Positions 21,483 to 32,292 of a stretch of 64,000 bases of DNA are shown here, piece after piece. Origin of the DNA: Paulinella micropora (lineage: Eukaryota > Cercozoa > Imbricatea > Euglyphida); the NCBI GenBank assembly GCA_009731375.1, contig BJOX01000064.1, positions 45,506 to 109,505 on the forward strand, given 5' to 3'. Both the position numbers and the translations under genes were made by a program. Numbering within the stretch: position 1 is the stretch's first letter; each line of letters begins with the position of its first letter. The notes beneath the pieces were generated by a model. That model made no database searches. It was not told the origin of the DNA and saw only the letters and a program-made list of their open reading frames with translations.

Positions 21483-24400
21483 CTGGAGGGGGAAGAAGAG
21501 AGGAAGGAGAAGACTGTGAAGTTTAACCCTAAAGTCACAGTGCTTTCTAATGCTGTTGTGCAGACTGGGCCAACGCTTCCTCTATGTGAAAACAAAGATG
21601 TGGGTACACAGAGACTGCAGCCCCAAGGTAGTCTCATACCCGTTCATACAGCACGGTTACCAATGATAACTGATGCAAATAGGAAGGCGAGACTTGCGAT
21701 GGAGGCGAGGAGGCCAATGGCAGACGTATCGCCTCGGCCAAGCAAACAACCACGAACAGACTCAATGTCTACGGTCGCGGCGGGTGGCGAGCAAAAAGAC
21801 AATGTGTGTACTCAAGTACCACAAGACAATGTCGCTCAAATAGTAAACGCACCAGTACCGCAGAATAATAAAAATGTTAATGAGGTGAAGCAGGAGGAGA
21901 AGAAGGAGGAGTTGAAAAACTTAGAGACAAGACTCCAAAATTTGGAACGTAAAGTTCTTGTTCTCGCAGCCAATATACACAGGCCCGATGCTCTGTGTTA
22001 TACGGAACTTTATTGTGAAACATTGAAGACAATATTAAAAGTTGGTAATGATACGATGGCGAATATTAATATTGTCGGCAGGAAGTTTTTTAATCGATAC
22101 CGGGACTGGGTGGACGGAAATATGAAAAAGTCAACGGGCACTCTCAAAGGAGTGAGCAGCCGGACGGATATCACGGGAATCATCACACTGACCTTTAAAT
22201 TGAAATCCGCACGAGTATACCGTATGGACCTCTATGTCGTCCCCGGTTACCACGGGTCAATATTACTATCGTATGACCAATTGGCTACGATGGGGGCTGT
22301 GATTGATTGCGCCGCACGGCGAGTGATATATGGAGTAAAAAGAGGAGAAGAGAACGATATTGATCCCTTCAACGCTACTGACTCTTATGAGGCTTATGAG
22401 CTGAGTCTAGCGACGGATCACAAAAAGATGGCCATCGCACATGAGGCACTTGAGGTGTACGTTCACCCCCATGTCGTAAGACCGGATGAACTGTCCTGGA
22501 CCGACAATTGGGAATCCCAAGTGTGCACTGTCACAGTTCCGACATGCCATTGGGACAAAAAGTCTATTGATGACTTAATCGAGAAGCGAAAGGAGGAGAT
22601 TATATGTGTCGCACAAAGAAGCCCGTCGTTGGCGAGATTCGCGGAAGGAGTAGGAACAGATGTCCATATTACTAACGGATACTGTTTCCATGCGAAAGTA
22701 GGAGAAGAAAAAAGGGAGGCGTTTGTACCAAGGAGAACGGGGCGAATCCCGGATACTCCACCAGAAACTATTAAAAGTTTTATTACTGATTTCTGGGGTG
22801 ACGAGCCCACGTGGCCGCGTTCACTGTCTGAAGTGAAGAAATGCTTACGGACTTTATTCGAAAATAATAAGCCGTATACTATTATCCTGCCATATAATGA
22901 GAAGGCGATATGGGCGCAGGAAATAAGGGACCGGCTTATTGATCATCCTATACCGGTACCCTCTCGCAAGCAACAGCTAGTGGTGGCTTGTCGTATGGGA
23001 ACTCGTGAGCAGAGCAGTGCATACAAGCGGAAGCTCAGAGACCTCGACAAGTTGAAATTGATACCGCAAGCATTCACATGCTTTGATGGTTTTTACACCC
23101 GTAAAGCTCCTTTGCAATACGCGAGACTCATTGACATGCTGGTGGAGCTCGGTAAAGATGATGAGCCGGACACGGTCACGTATGAAAAGACGGGCCTAGA
23201 TGATGTCTCGGAAGAGGACTTAGGCTTGGAGGAGGACAGAGAACCCCTCAAGCAGCATAAGCAGATGTCTGATGAAGATTTTCAAGAGGCGGCGCGGAAA
23301 ATATTGGAAGAAGGAGTAGGCACGGAGAAGGAGAAGGAGCTTTTAAAAGCCAAATTAGAGGCGAACAAGGAAATTTTTGACCCTCCACATGCAGGTGGTG
23401 TCAAGCCTGAAGATTTCACTGCGGTTATTTACAAAATACCGGGTGCGGAGCCGTCACCGGCACCACGAAGGGCGAATTTGAGTATACATGAGGCGAAGAT
23501 AGCGGAGGAGCTAGCAAGACAGCTGCTCAATGAGGACTTTATTGAGAGATCAACATCTCCAATAGTCTCACAACCGAGAATAGTGCCGAAGCCAGGAGGA
23601 GAATGGCGCCTGACAGTTAACTATGCTCGTGTTAACAAGGTGCTGGAGGAAGAGAGAAATCCTCTCCCGACATTAGAAGAAGGAAGGAGAGTACTGCGGA
23701 ATGCAAAATTCTATTCGGTCATTGACCTTAAGAATGGCTTCTGGCAGATACCACTGGAGGAAAAGTCCAGATGGCTGACGGCGTTTGTGGTGGGTATGGA
23801 AATATACCAATGGAAAGTGCTTCCGATGGGCCTCAAGCAAGCCCCAGGACTTTTCCAGAAGGCGATGCAGAAGATGTTGAGCAGTCAGTACGATGATTTG
23901 TCTGACGGTGGCTTTATGAGAAGGCGGGGACAGAAGGCGGGAGAATATGCATTTTGCTATATCGATGACATTATCGTATACTCTAACACAATGGAGGAGC
24001 ATATCGATCATTTGTCCGATATATTCAGGCGCATCGGAGCTTTTGGCCTGAAGTGCAATCTAAAGAAGTGTCAACTTGCCAAGACGAGTGTGACATACTT
24101 AGGGTACGAGATCTCCCATAATCGAGTCTCGATATCCAAAGAGAAGAGGGAGGAGATTATGAATCGACCGATACCGAAGAACCGCACTGAATTGCACTCA
24201 TTCCTTGCGATGGCGCAATACTATAGCCAGTTTATACCCGATTGGGGTGCAACACGGGCTAAAGTGGAGAAAATGATAGATTTTGGAGACTTTGAGAAGT
24301 GGGACGAAGAGGCTTTGCAAGCGTTTCATGCGCTCAAAGATCTCATTTACAAAGACCCGAAAGACGGAGGACTGGTGTTAACGATGCCCGACTTTACGAA

Positions 24401-27296
24401 ACAATTCGTAGTCGATACAGACGCATCTAAGTTTGCGATTGGGGCTGTATTACAACAAGAGGATGAGGAGAAGAAATTACGCCCAATCATGTTTATTAGT
24501 AGGAAGTTGTGTGCGGCGGAGAGAAACTATTGCACAAGGCAAAGAGAGGCGTTGGCGGTAGTATGGGCCCTCAAGAGGCTCAGAGAGTATTTGTGGGGAG
24601 GACCTCAATTTACTGTCAGAACTGATCATCATAACCTGTTATGGTTGATGAATCATGAACAGACGGGACGGCTGGCGCGGTGGCAAGCGTTCTTGTCTTG
24701 TTTCGATTTTACAATGGTCCATCTACCGGGAAAGCGAAATGTGGTCGCTGATAGCCTCTCTAGGCTAGAGTTTAACTCAGAAGTATCGGCGTTGGTGTCC
24801 ACGGTGGAGATGGAAGACTTGTCCACTGACAAGGTGTATGAGGTCAGCCACATTGAGGCGATGGAGATGGCGAGTGGAGTCCGATATGACCGCACAGGTC
24901 TACGGTACAGTCCACAAGGCCCGGATCACGGGATATGTTGTGAGCTACATACCCAGGAGGACGCTGAGTGGTCCTATGAGGTATATGAGAATGCGAAGGC
25001 GAACATAAGAGAGGAAGAGGAGACGCAGGAAGTTTATGCGGAGCCTCCTCAAGAGCGGAGAAGTGACCTAGACGATGACCCGGAAAGAATCGGGGTACGG
25101 CTAGAAGATGGTACTATCCATATAGCCTCGCCTACCGCATGGAGGCAACAACAGGCTCAAGATCCGGAGTTTAAAGAACTGATACAGTTATATCAGAACC
25201 CGGATGAGCTACGGATGACGAAAGCGATCAAAGATCAGATGAAGGAGATGGGATGGAGAGATGGTCTACTGTGGTACAAGGGCCTTCACGGTCGCTATGC
25301 GTCACAGCCGGACAAATGGACCCTTTGGGTACCGGAGAGTCTGAGACGATTTATATTTGTCGCAGCCCACAATTGCCCACTTTTGGCGCATCCGGGTCGA
25401 CAACGAACTCATATGTTCGTAGCGAGGCGATTCTGGTGGAAGAAGATGAAGGAGGAGATAGATCAGGCGGTGGATGCATGCATCCCGTGCAAGATAAACA
25501 AAACACCACTGAAGGCAAATTTCGGCCTGATTGGCGAATTTCCTCTTCATGCGGGGATGTTTGAGTTTATACACATTGATCATGTGGGACCTTTCCCAGA
25601 ATCGAAGGATGGTTACAAATACCTCCTTACGGCTATTGACAGAGCCACCAACTATGTGTGGATCATCCCTGTCAAAGACGTTACCGGCAAGACGACGGCC
25701 GAGGCGCTGATCGATAGGATCATCTCACAGATCGGAGTACCAAGAAAGATATGTTCTGATCGAGGCTCGGACTTTAATAACGAGGTCATCGACAAACTAT
25801 CTAAGTATTACGGGATGAAATGGCAATATGTTACTGCCTATAACCCGCGAGCAAATGGGAAAATCGAGCGGGTACACAGACCCCTCAAAGCCTCGCTAAA
25901 GATGTATTGCACGAAGAAGGAGAATCAAAGAGCATGGGTCGAGGCAGCACCATCATTTGCGTTTGCAATGAACTGTCTACCCTCTACGGCGTTAGGAGGC
26001 TCGAAGAGCTCAATCTCGCCATATCAGTTAGTATATGGGCGTGAGCCTGATATCCCGACTTCGCTCCTTCACCCAAAAGACACTTGGGCGGATGCGGATG
26101 AGTTGTTTGGGATGAGACTTAGAGTGAAGATGGAGGCGGAACAAATAGTCAGGGCGCATAGAGAGGCGGAGCGCCGAAAGACTGATGCTGAAGGGGTGCG
26201 ACAAGCGCACTTGGATCAGATCAAGTTCCAGGTCGGGGATATTGTACTATTGTACCATCCTCAAGTCCCGAAGGGAGTCAGCTCTAAGCTGTTCACTCAC
26301 TGGAAAGGACCTTATCAGATTATGGAACAGACGGGACCTCTGAATTACAAGATCAGGGGTAGAGGGAAGGTGCAAATTGTGAATGTAAGAAGGCTGATTA
26401 AGTATGATCCCTTCTTACTGGAAGATGAATCCGTTGAGGAGGCGTTAAAACGGATGAAGGATGATTTCAAAGAGGTGCCGCCCATCCACAAGGAGGCTGG
26501 CATAGACCAAGACGATGCTTATCGGGCACCGATAGCTGAGAAGGAGGAGAGTGAGGTGGACAGCAAGGAGAAGACTGACCGCATAAGCGCGGTGGGGACT
26601 CAGTCCAAGTCTCCGCGAGAGCATAGCGGAAAGAAGGAGAAGATCACAGAGGCGCAGCTAAGGAGAGCGCGGAATGATCTTATCAACGACCAACCGAGGA
26701 AGGCGATGAGGTCGATGAGATCAAAGGACGTCCACCAGGAGGAGGAGGGGACGGACACTGACCCAAACGCGGGCAACGTTGAGATTGTCCATGAGCGATG
26801 GAAGGAAGGCGATGCGATAGCAACCATCGCATGGGTGAAAAATGTTTTCTATCTGATGAGACCAGCGGAACAACATGTCGCTGATGACACTCTCTCAGAC
26901 TTATACTTGATGCGGGTCGTGGCGGTCCCACGACAGATGCGTGTCACACGGACACTCAAAATATCATCAGCCGCAAAGATAGTACAACCGATACTCCAGT
27001 TCTGGAGAAGTATGGACCCGGTTGAGGATCCAAAGGCAAGACATTATCTGCCAGTATATAAAGACGCAAAAAGTCTCGAGACATGGGATGATACAATTAC
27101 TCCCAGAGACAAGGATTACACTGCGTGGACCATTCAGACACTGCCAAGAGGAGTGCTTGATGTCCCTTTTGAATTATCGTTGGGCGGAATCCCTAATAAG
27201 ATCTGGGACATTCTCGAACAGTCAAAGTTCGATCTGACTTTTGTTGGTGGTCCTCCACCAGGCAAAGAAATCCGCGCCAGACGACGAAGGCAGTGA
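21483..27296 (+). CDS. pol: Pol polyprotein of element 1: PR, RT, RNase H, integrase, new C-terminal domain
   Basis: About 1937 codons, continuous with gag. Numbering below counts from 21516. Retropepsin-like region at about 165-275, with KVGNDT where the related element 2 has DTGNDS, so the catalytic Asp appears lost. Reverse transcriptase at about 645-900 with LPMGLKQAPGLFQ and the active site YIDD at 815. RNase H at about 960-1085 (DTDASKFAIGA, TDHHNLLWLM). Integrase zinc-finger region at about 1285-1326 (HPGRQ...CIPC) and the D,D,E core: HIDHVG (about 1355), SDRGSDF (1414), KIERVH (1450). GPY/F module at about 1598 (HWKGPYQIM). A final 160 residues (WVKNVFYL, ILQFWRS, PVYKDA, WDILEQ) match the end of element 2 Pol and are not a chromodomain I recognise. 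Confidence 0.93.
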   Translation: MEGEEERKEKTVKFNPKVTVLSNAVVQTGPTLPLCENKDVGTQRLQPQGSLIPVHTARLPMITDANRKARLAMEARRPMADVSPRPSKQPRTDSMSTVAAGGEQKDNVCTQVPQDNVAQIVNAPVPQNNKNVNEVKQEEKKEELKNLETRLQNLERKVLVLAANIHRPDALCYTELYCETLKTILKVGNDTMANINIVGRKFFNRYRDWVDGNMKKSTGTLKGVSSRTDITGIITLTFKLKSARVYRMDLYVVPGYHGSILLSYDQLATMGAVIDCAARRVIYGVKRGEENDIDPFNATDSYEAYELSLATDHKKMAIAHEALEVYVHPHVVRPDELSWTDNWESQVCTVTVPTCHWDKKSIDDLIEKRKEEIICVAQRSPSLARFAEGVGTDVHITNGYCFHAKVGEEKREAFVPRRTGRIPDTPPETIKSFITDFWGDEPTWPRSLSEVKKCLRTLFENNKPYTIILPYNEKAIWAQEIRDRLIDHPIPVPSRKQQLVVACRMGTREQSSAYKRKLRDLDKLKLIPQAFTCFDGFYTRKAPLQYARLIDMLVELGKDDEPDTVTYEKTGLDDVSEEDLGLEEDREPLKQHKQMSDEDFQEAARKILEEGVGTEKEKELLKAKLEANKEIFDPPHAGGVKPEDFTAVIYKIPGAEPSPAPRRANLSIHEAKIAEELARQLLNEDFIERSTSPIVSQPRIVPKPGGEWRLTVNYARVNKVLEEERNPLPTLEEGRRVLRNAKFYSVIDLKNGFWQIPLEEKSRWLTAFVVGMEIYQWKVLPMGLKQAPGLFQKAMQKMLSSQYDDLSDGGFMRRRGQKAGEYAFCYIDDIIVYSNTMEEHIDHLSDIFRRIGAFGLKCNLKKCQLAKTSVTYLGYEISHNRVSISKEKREEIMNRPIPKNRTELHSFLAMAQYYSQFIPDWGATRAKVEKMIDFGDFEKWDEEALQAFHALKDLIYKDPKDGGLVLTMPDFTKQFVVDTDASKFAIGAVLQQEDEEKKLRPIMFISRKLCAAERNYCTRQREALAVVWALKRLREYLWGGPQFTVRTDHHNLLWLMNHEQTGRLARWQAFLSCFDFTMVHLPGKRNVVADSLSRLEFNSEVSALVSTVEMEDLSTDKVYEVSHIEAMEMASGVRYDRTGLRYSPQGPDHGICCELHTQEDAEWSYEVYENAKANIREEEETQEVYAEPPQERRSDLDDDPERIGVRLEDGTIHIASPTAWRQQQAQDPEFKELIQLYQNPDELRMTKAIKDQMKEMGWRDGLLWYKGLHGRYASQPDKWTLWVPESLRRFIFVAAHNCPLLAHPGRQRTHMFVARRFWWKKMKEEIDQAVDACIPCKINKTPLKANFGLIGEFPLHAGMFEFIHIDHVGPFPESKDGYKYLLTAIDRATNYVWIIPVKDVTGKTTAEALIDRIISQIGVPRKICSDRGSDFNNEVIDKLSKYYGMKWQYVTAYNPRANGKIERVHRPLKASLKMYCTKKENQRAWVEAAPSFAFAMNCLPSTALGGSKSSISPYQLVYGREPDIPTSLLHPKDTWADADELFGMRLRVKMEAEQIVRAHREAERRKTDAEGVRQAHLDQIKFQVGDIVLLYHPQVPKGVSSKLFTHWKGPYQIMEQTGPLNYKIRGRGKVQIVNVRRLIKYDPFLLEDESVEEALKRMKDDFKEVPPIHKEAGIDQDDAYRAPIAEKEESEVDSKEKTDRISAVGTQSKSPREHSGKKEKITEAQLRRARNDLINDQPRKAMRSMRSKDVHQEEEGTDTDPNAGNVEIVHERWKEGDAIATIAWVKNVFYLMRPAEQHVADDTLSDLYLMRVVAVPRQMRVTRTLKISSAAKIVQPILQFWRSMDPVEDPKARHYLPVYKDAKSLETWDDTITPRDKDYTAWTIQTLPRGVLDVPFELSLGGIPNKIWDILEQSKFDLTFVGGPPPGKEIRARRRRQ

Positions 27297-28103
27297 CAAA
27301 GAAACTATTTTTCTTTATGCGTCTCAAATAAACTGATTGATTGCCCACGGCGTATCATGATTTGATCATGCATCATCAGTTATCAATATGAATATTAAAA
27401 AGACTCAGTGATATAACTTGGCATTCGATCGCAACATACGAGTGCGAAAGGTCGATCGACGATGATACTACACCGTATACGGGGATCGCTAGTGTATTGA
27501 GCGATGGTGTTCCCGGGTATGACCCTTTCCAAGTCCTGGGATGATGTTCTCGAAAATGAAATGTTCTCTGAAACTTTCATTAAATTATTTTTTACGATAG
27601 ATTATATACTGTCGTACCTGAGCACGGTCAATCTCTACTTGTGTCGGTATATCGCAGGGTCGGGTACATACACCTCGACTTCGGATATAGCTATTAGGAC
27701 TGGCCCCCTAATACTATATCATAGGATATCCGCCTTATACAAGGGTATGTCATTAAAAAAGACAATGTACTTACGATCTCCCTGTGAATAATAATAGTAA
27801 TAATGAAAATGATAAGAAGAAGAAGGAGATCAAAGGGGGAATACAGCACCACGTTGCTTGTATTTTTTATTAATAGTACGTTTGTTCTTGACATACTGCC
27901 GAAAAAAAATTGAGGGGAAGGAGTTCAAAATTTACAAGAAAGGCTAGAGAATCCGCTTTGACGTGCCGTATGAGGATATATTTATCGTCTTTTAGCGTCT
28001 ATCCGTGGGTCGATGCGCTGTGTGGCATGACTCCATAGCGCATACTATTTGCAGAAAGAAATCAGAAGGTGTATGACGAAAATGCTATTTCCGTCATAAA
28101 ATC
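27297..28103 (+). other. 3' untranslated region of element 1
   Basis: About 800 bases between the pol stop and the polypurine tract. Only short open frames; no env-like ORF. Confidence 0.7.
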
Positions 28104-28115
28104 GGGAGGGGGTAC
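28104..28115 (+). other. Polypurine tract of element 1
   Basis: GGGAGGGGGTAC immediately before the 3' LTR, the expected plus-strand primer site. Confidence 0.75.
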
Positions 28116-28352
28116 TGTAGGCATCACCCCCCGGATAGCCGGTAAAAAGTACCTTTTCCTGGTGACAGGTGCACCAGCTTGTTTTTCAGTATTATTTGTC
28201 CGGATTGGACCTGATGCCATTTTATTCCTGGTCTGTTGCCGTTTTCCTTTTTGGCTTCACTGAGCTAATACAACGAGACATCATTCTCATTCTTGTGGAC
28301 TGTGTTTGGTTGTATTACCGACTTTTTACGAGCTATCGTTGGGGACATTACA
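28116..28352 (+). repeat. 3' LTR of element 1
   Basis: 237 bp, TGTAGG to TTACA, followed by target duplication TACT. Confidence 0.9.
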
Positions 28353-28448
28353 TACTGACTCAATTTTCCTTTCTCTTTGGATTTTCAATTTTTTTTTAAG
28401 TTTTTTTTTACGCTTCATTTCTATTCAGTTTTTGTATATATTGTTTAA

Positions 28449-31332
28449 GTCCCTGGTGTTTCCAATTGGTAATTTTTGTTACCAATTGGTAACTTTTTTC
28501 CGTGAACTTTTTTTCAAGAATTTTCGTTCATAAATTGGGCTCAATAAATTACTTCTGAGCACTCTCAGGGCTCTGGAATGACTGTAGGAAGCGACTCGTA
28601 GAATTTTCAGCCAAAAATAGTGAGTAGAAGTCAAGAAAAGGGCACTTGACTGAGCCACATTATTTTTTGATTTTTGCCATTTTTGAAGCCATTTTCTGAA
28701 AAAAGATGGAGGTGGGTAGCTGCGTTTCGGTGCCATGCGTGAAGCTAGGGAAGGCTTGGGCACGTCGAAAGTTTGGGGAAAGTGTTTGTGATGACATTAG
28801 GCTGGTGGGGAAGCTGAAAGACAAAGAAACCAAACATCACAAGGCTCTTGTGACTTTGCGTTTTGACAAGAAGGACTATTTCTTTTCGTCCAACATTCTA
28901 CGGGTTGAGGATGACCAGACCGTGCATGGTTTTGCCTGCATTGATAGTGATTTGAAAGAGGTAGTAGTACAGTTTACTGACGACGAACAGACGAGTGAGG
29001 ACGAAGCTCTGGGTGGGAACGTGGAAGAAAAATCCGAGCAGCAGGAGCTTGAACCAGAGTTGCTGGACGATGAGGGAGGAGAGGAGGAGGTTCATAATTC
29101 GTACAATGCCTGCCCTTACTCGGAGGAGGAAGTGGATCAGGAGAATCAAAAACTGCATCAGATGGGGTTTGCGTGGCATTTGAAGGAGCAGAAGGTGGAT
29201 TGGAGCGCCGATCGTCCTTTGTTCCCACCCAAAACGAGGCTGGAGAACGCTGCCACAGCTTCTGCTCTGGAGTACGTAATCCTTTTTCTCTGCAATACAA
29301 CCATTCTGTTCAATTTCCAGCTCAGCAAGCAAAATATGTATGTTGTTGTATATGTTTCCAGTTTTGTATGCATGTGAACATGTTGGTTACCAGAGAATTC
29401 TAGTTGCGAAGACATGCACTTTGAGTTGTGTTTGTCACTCATTTTCACTGTGTTCTGTGTTTGTCTGCTTTTCTTTTGAATATGTCTTCGGTTTTGCCAT
29501 TTTTTTCTTCATTTTGTCTTGTAGACATTTCTGTCACTTCATGCCACCGAAAGCAATCAGTAGAACCATAGAGCTTACTAACGCCGAGCTGGCAAAGTCT
29601 CAGGAATCGTGGATCAAAAAGCCCATGGATCATGCAGAGTTTTCGGTATTCTTGGGACTGCTTGTCAAAATGTCGATAGCAGATAGGGGTCGCCGTAAAG
29701 CACACTGGACTCCTAGGGATGAGGTAGCCTCGGATGGTCTGGCAGGTGACGGGTTTGGGGACTTCATGTCGTTGAATCGTTTTGATAAGATTTTTTCCTG
29801 TCTGAAACTAGGACCTGCCTCTGTTGAAGACGACCCCTTCTCCCCAGTTCGGTTCTTCATGGAAGAGACCAACAAACGTTTCAATTGGGCTTTCATCCCT
29901 GGTCCTTGCTTGACAGTCGATGAGAGTATGGGACAATGGACGGGTAAGGACATGCCAGGGCAGGTGTACGTGCCTCGCAAACCGATTCCTTTAGGAAGGG
30001 AATATCATACTACCTGTGACGTCCAAACTGGCATCTGTGTGTCCTTGGAATGCGTGGAGGGGAAGGAACGTGACAGAGCTAAGGAAGGAGTGGACATGTG
30101 GGGTGTGACAACAGCAACCACTGTACGTTTGGTCAAGCCCTGGGTCGGCACAGGTCGTTTGGTTGTTGGTGATTCATGGTTTGCAAGTGTTAAGACAGCT
30201 ATGGCTTTGAAGGCATCAGGCCTCGATTTTATCGGCATGGTGAAGACTGCGACTGCGAATTTCCCTAAGCGAGTTTTGTGGAATGCAAGGGGCAACAACA
30301 AAGGTGATTTGGCGTCGGCAGTCTGTGTTAAAGATGGGGTTGCACTGCTTGCTGTGAACCAAAATGATCACAATATGCAACAAATTATCGCTACGTGTGG
30401 CACAACTTTGGCAGGTAAACCACGACATGCGCGTTTCAGCAAGAATGATACCTTTGTTGCGCGGTGTGAAGTCGTCGCGAAGTATTACGAATGTTTCAAC
30501 GCAGTCGATAGATTCAATTCTTTGCGACAGGGGTCGGGATGCATGAATCTCAATGTCTCAGTTCGTTCCTGGCAGGATGCAGATTTTCTGATTTTATTGG
30601 ATTTCATAATGACCAATGCGTACCTGCACTTCCTTCGGTTCAGTGGAACACCTCAGGCTACCTACCTCCGAGCAAAAGGCACCACCAGACCAACCTTTTT
30701 CAAAAATTTGGTTGCAGACGGGCTCCTCAAAAAGAAAATCTCAGCAGATGTGGACTGGAGCATGTTGAGCCCGCAGTCTGAGAACCTCCGAGGCCCAGAT
30801 CCCAACCAACCGCACATGGTGTTGGCCCAATATCCTTTGGTTGACATGGCCGATGCATTGAAACGCAAAGCGGAATCCGGAAGCAACTTCCACCAGGCCA
30901 CTCAGAGGTCCAAACGTAGGCGTTGCACTGTGTGCAAACATGTCCAAGGTAGCAGCAGTAGCATTCTCACATCTTTTTATTGCAAAACGTGCGGTCCACA
31001 TATGGCGTTGTGTGGCACCAAAGGCAGAGGGTGCCACGCCTGGCATATTAAGCATGGAGATCCGATAAAACATAACAAAGGCTTTGTGTAAGGTTAGCTT
31101 TTTCTGCATTTCCAATTGGTACAGCATCATGTTGTTCTGTAGGACGTGCAGAGGTCAGAGGAGGAACAAAAGCTGTTCGTGACTTTTCGAATCAATTTTT
31201 CTGACCGTAAGGTCCAAGTTGATAATATTAAATGAAAATTTTAATACAAAAATCATAGTAAAAATTAATTATTTTTTCCGGTGACCGAAAGTAATTTAAT
31301 ATCGTTACCAATTGGTAACCAGGACCAGGGAC
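28449..31332 (+). mobile_element. piggyBac-type DNA transposon
   Basis: About 2.9 kb. The left end, GTCCCTGGTG, follows TTAA (28445-28448). The right end, CCAGGGAC, is followed by TTAG (31333-31336), a one-base-mutated TTAA target duplication. The terminal inverted repeats (GTCCCTGG, then an ACCAATTGGTAA palindrome) recur internally near 28460-28492, 31108 and 31305-31320. It carries an intact two-exon transposase. It lies only about 95 bases from the 3' LTR of element 1. Confidence 0.88.
28706..31091 (+). CDS. piggyBac-type transposase, two exons, 710 residues
   Basis: Cut-and-paste transposase. Exons 28706-29271 and 29525-31091; intron 253 bp, A|GTACGT donor, CTTGTAG acceptor, phase preserved (SALE joins HFCHFMPPK). 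The first exon gives a basic N-terminus and an acidic stretch (TDDEQTSEDEALGG, then an EEE-rich region). The catalytic DDD triad of the family is visible: TVDESMGQWTG (about 320), VVGDSWFAS (about 402) and NAVDRFNSL (about 516), with spacings close to piggyBac's. The C-terminal Cys/His-rich domain (CTVCKHV, FYCKTCGPHMALC, GCHAWHIKH) fits the family's DNA-binding cross-brace zinc domain. No frameshift or stop; it looks able to encode a full enzyme. Confidence 0.9.
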
Positions 31333-31387
31333 TTAGACAATATTAATATCTCTTTGATATATACAACACCACTCAAGTTCCATTCTA

Positions 31388-31517
31388 TCTCTTCTGCTTC
31401 CCACTCAGACTCACATCAGACTAGTACGGGTGGCAAGTATCATAAGTTTTATTAAAACAGTGTTTGCGTAAAAAAACTCTATTGACTTAGTAAACAGTAG
31501 TGACTGTAACTAAAAAA

Positions 31518-31548
<31 letters not shown>

Positions 31549-31820
31549 AATAAACAAATAAATAAATAAAATAAATAAATATTAATATGAATAAATAAAT
31601 AAGTAAATAAGTAAATAAATAAATAAATAAATCAAATAAATCAAATAAATCAAATAAATCAAATAAAATAAATAAAATAAATAAAATAAATAAAATAAAT
31701 AAAATAAATAAAATAAATAAAATAAATAAAATAAATAAAATAAATAAAATAAATGAAATAAATGAAATAAATGAAATAAATAAATAAATAAATAAGCAAA
31801 TAATAGTAAAAAGAAAATAA

Positions 31821-31859
<39 letters not shown>

Positions 31860-32063
31860 AATATTTTTTTTTAAATACTACCGTAAATTCAGCAGTACCC
31901 GCTGTATCGGGTACCAGCAGGACCAGTCATAGAATCGTAGTATTCCCGACTAAAGAATAGTAGTAACCGGACCAGTTGTTATTTTCTGAAATTTTAATTT
32001 TACGCAAGCACTCTTTTAATAGAATACTTGCCACTCGTAGAGCTGAGTGGGAAGCAGAAGAGA
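31388..32063. mobile_element. MITE with TA target duplication and (AAAT)n core
   Basis: Terminal inverted repeats of about 80 bases with gaps: TCTCTTCTGCTTCCCACTCAG at 31388 and its complement ending at 32063, then GGTGGCAAGTAT and a TTGCGTAAAA inner end. Flanked by TA on both sides (31386-31387, 32064-32065), typical of Tc1/mariner-derived MITEs. The middle is dominated by (AAAT)n/(AAATA)n at about 31514-31862. No coding capacity. Confidence 0.8.
31514..31862. repeat. (AAAT)n and (AAATA)n microsatellite inside the MITE
   Basis: About 350 bases of TAAA-type repeats including a run of ATAAA pentamers. Confidence 0.95.
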
Positions 32064-32292
32064 TAAATGGATGAGGTATCAAGAGATACAAAAAGAGAAA
32101 ACATGAATACTTGGAATTCTACAAAAATTTACATCGAACAGACTTCAAGCAGTGCTCCGTTCCACATCGGAAATTCAAAGCAGCTACCAATTCTGTGCAT
32201 GGCTTAAAGCGCAAAACTTCAATTTCTGATTGGCATGTGTTCACAGCAAACAAATTGCAGAACACTCCCAGCAAAATTTTGTTTCGTGTTCA

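Larger units (their letters stand above)
17776..28352 (+). mobile_element. Complete Ty3/gypsy-type LTR retrotransposon, element 1
   Basis: About 10.6 kb bounded by LTRs (17776-17999 and 28116-28352, TGTAGG to TTACA) and a 4-bp target duplication TACT (17772-17775, 28353-28356). It has a primer-binding site from 18002, gag, an in-frame UGA, pol and a polypurine tract at 28104-28115. The domain order protease, reverse transcriptase, RNase H, integrase defines Metaviridae. Both ORFs are open over 898 and 1926 codons. The LTRs differ by a 13-bp deletion in the left copy and a few substitutions, so it is young but not brand new. Its protease motif is altered, which may prevent autonomous activity. 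Confidence 0.92.
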
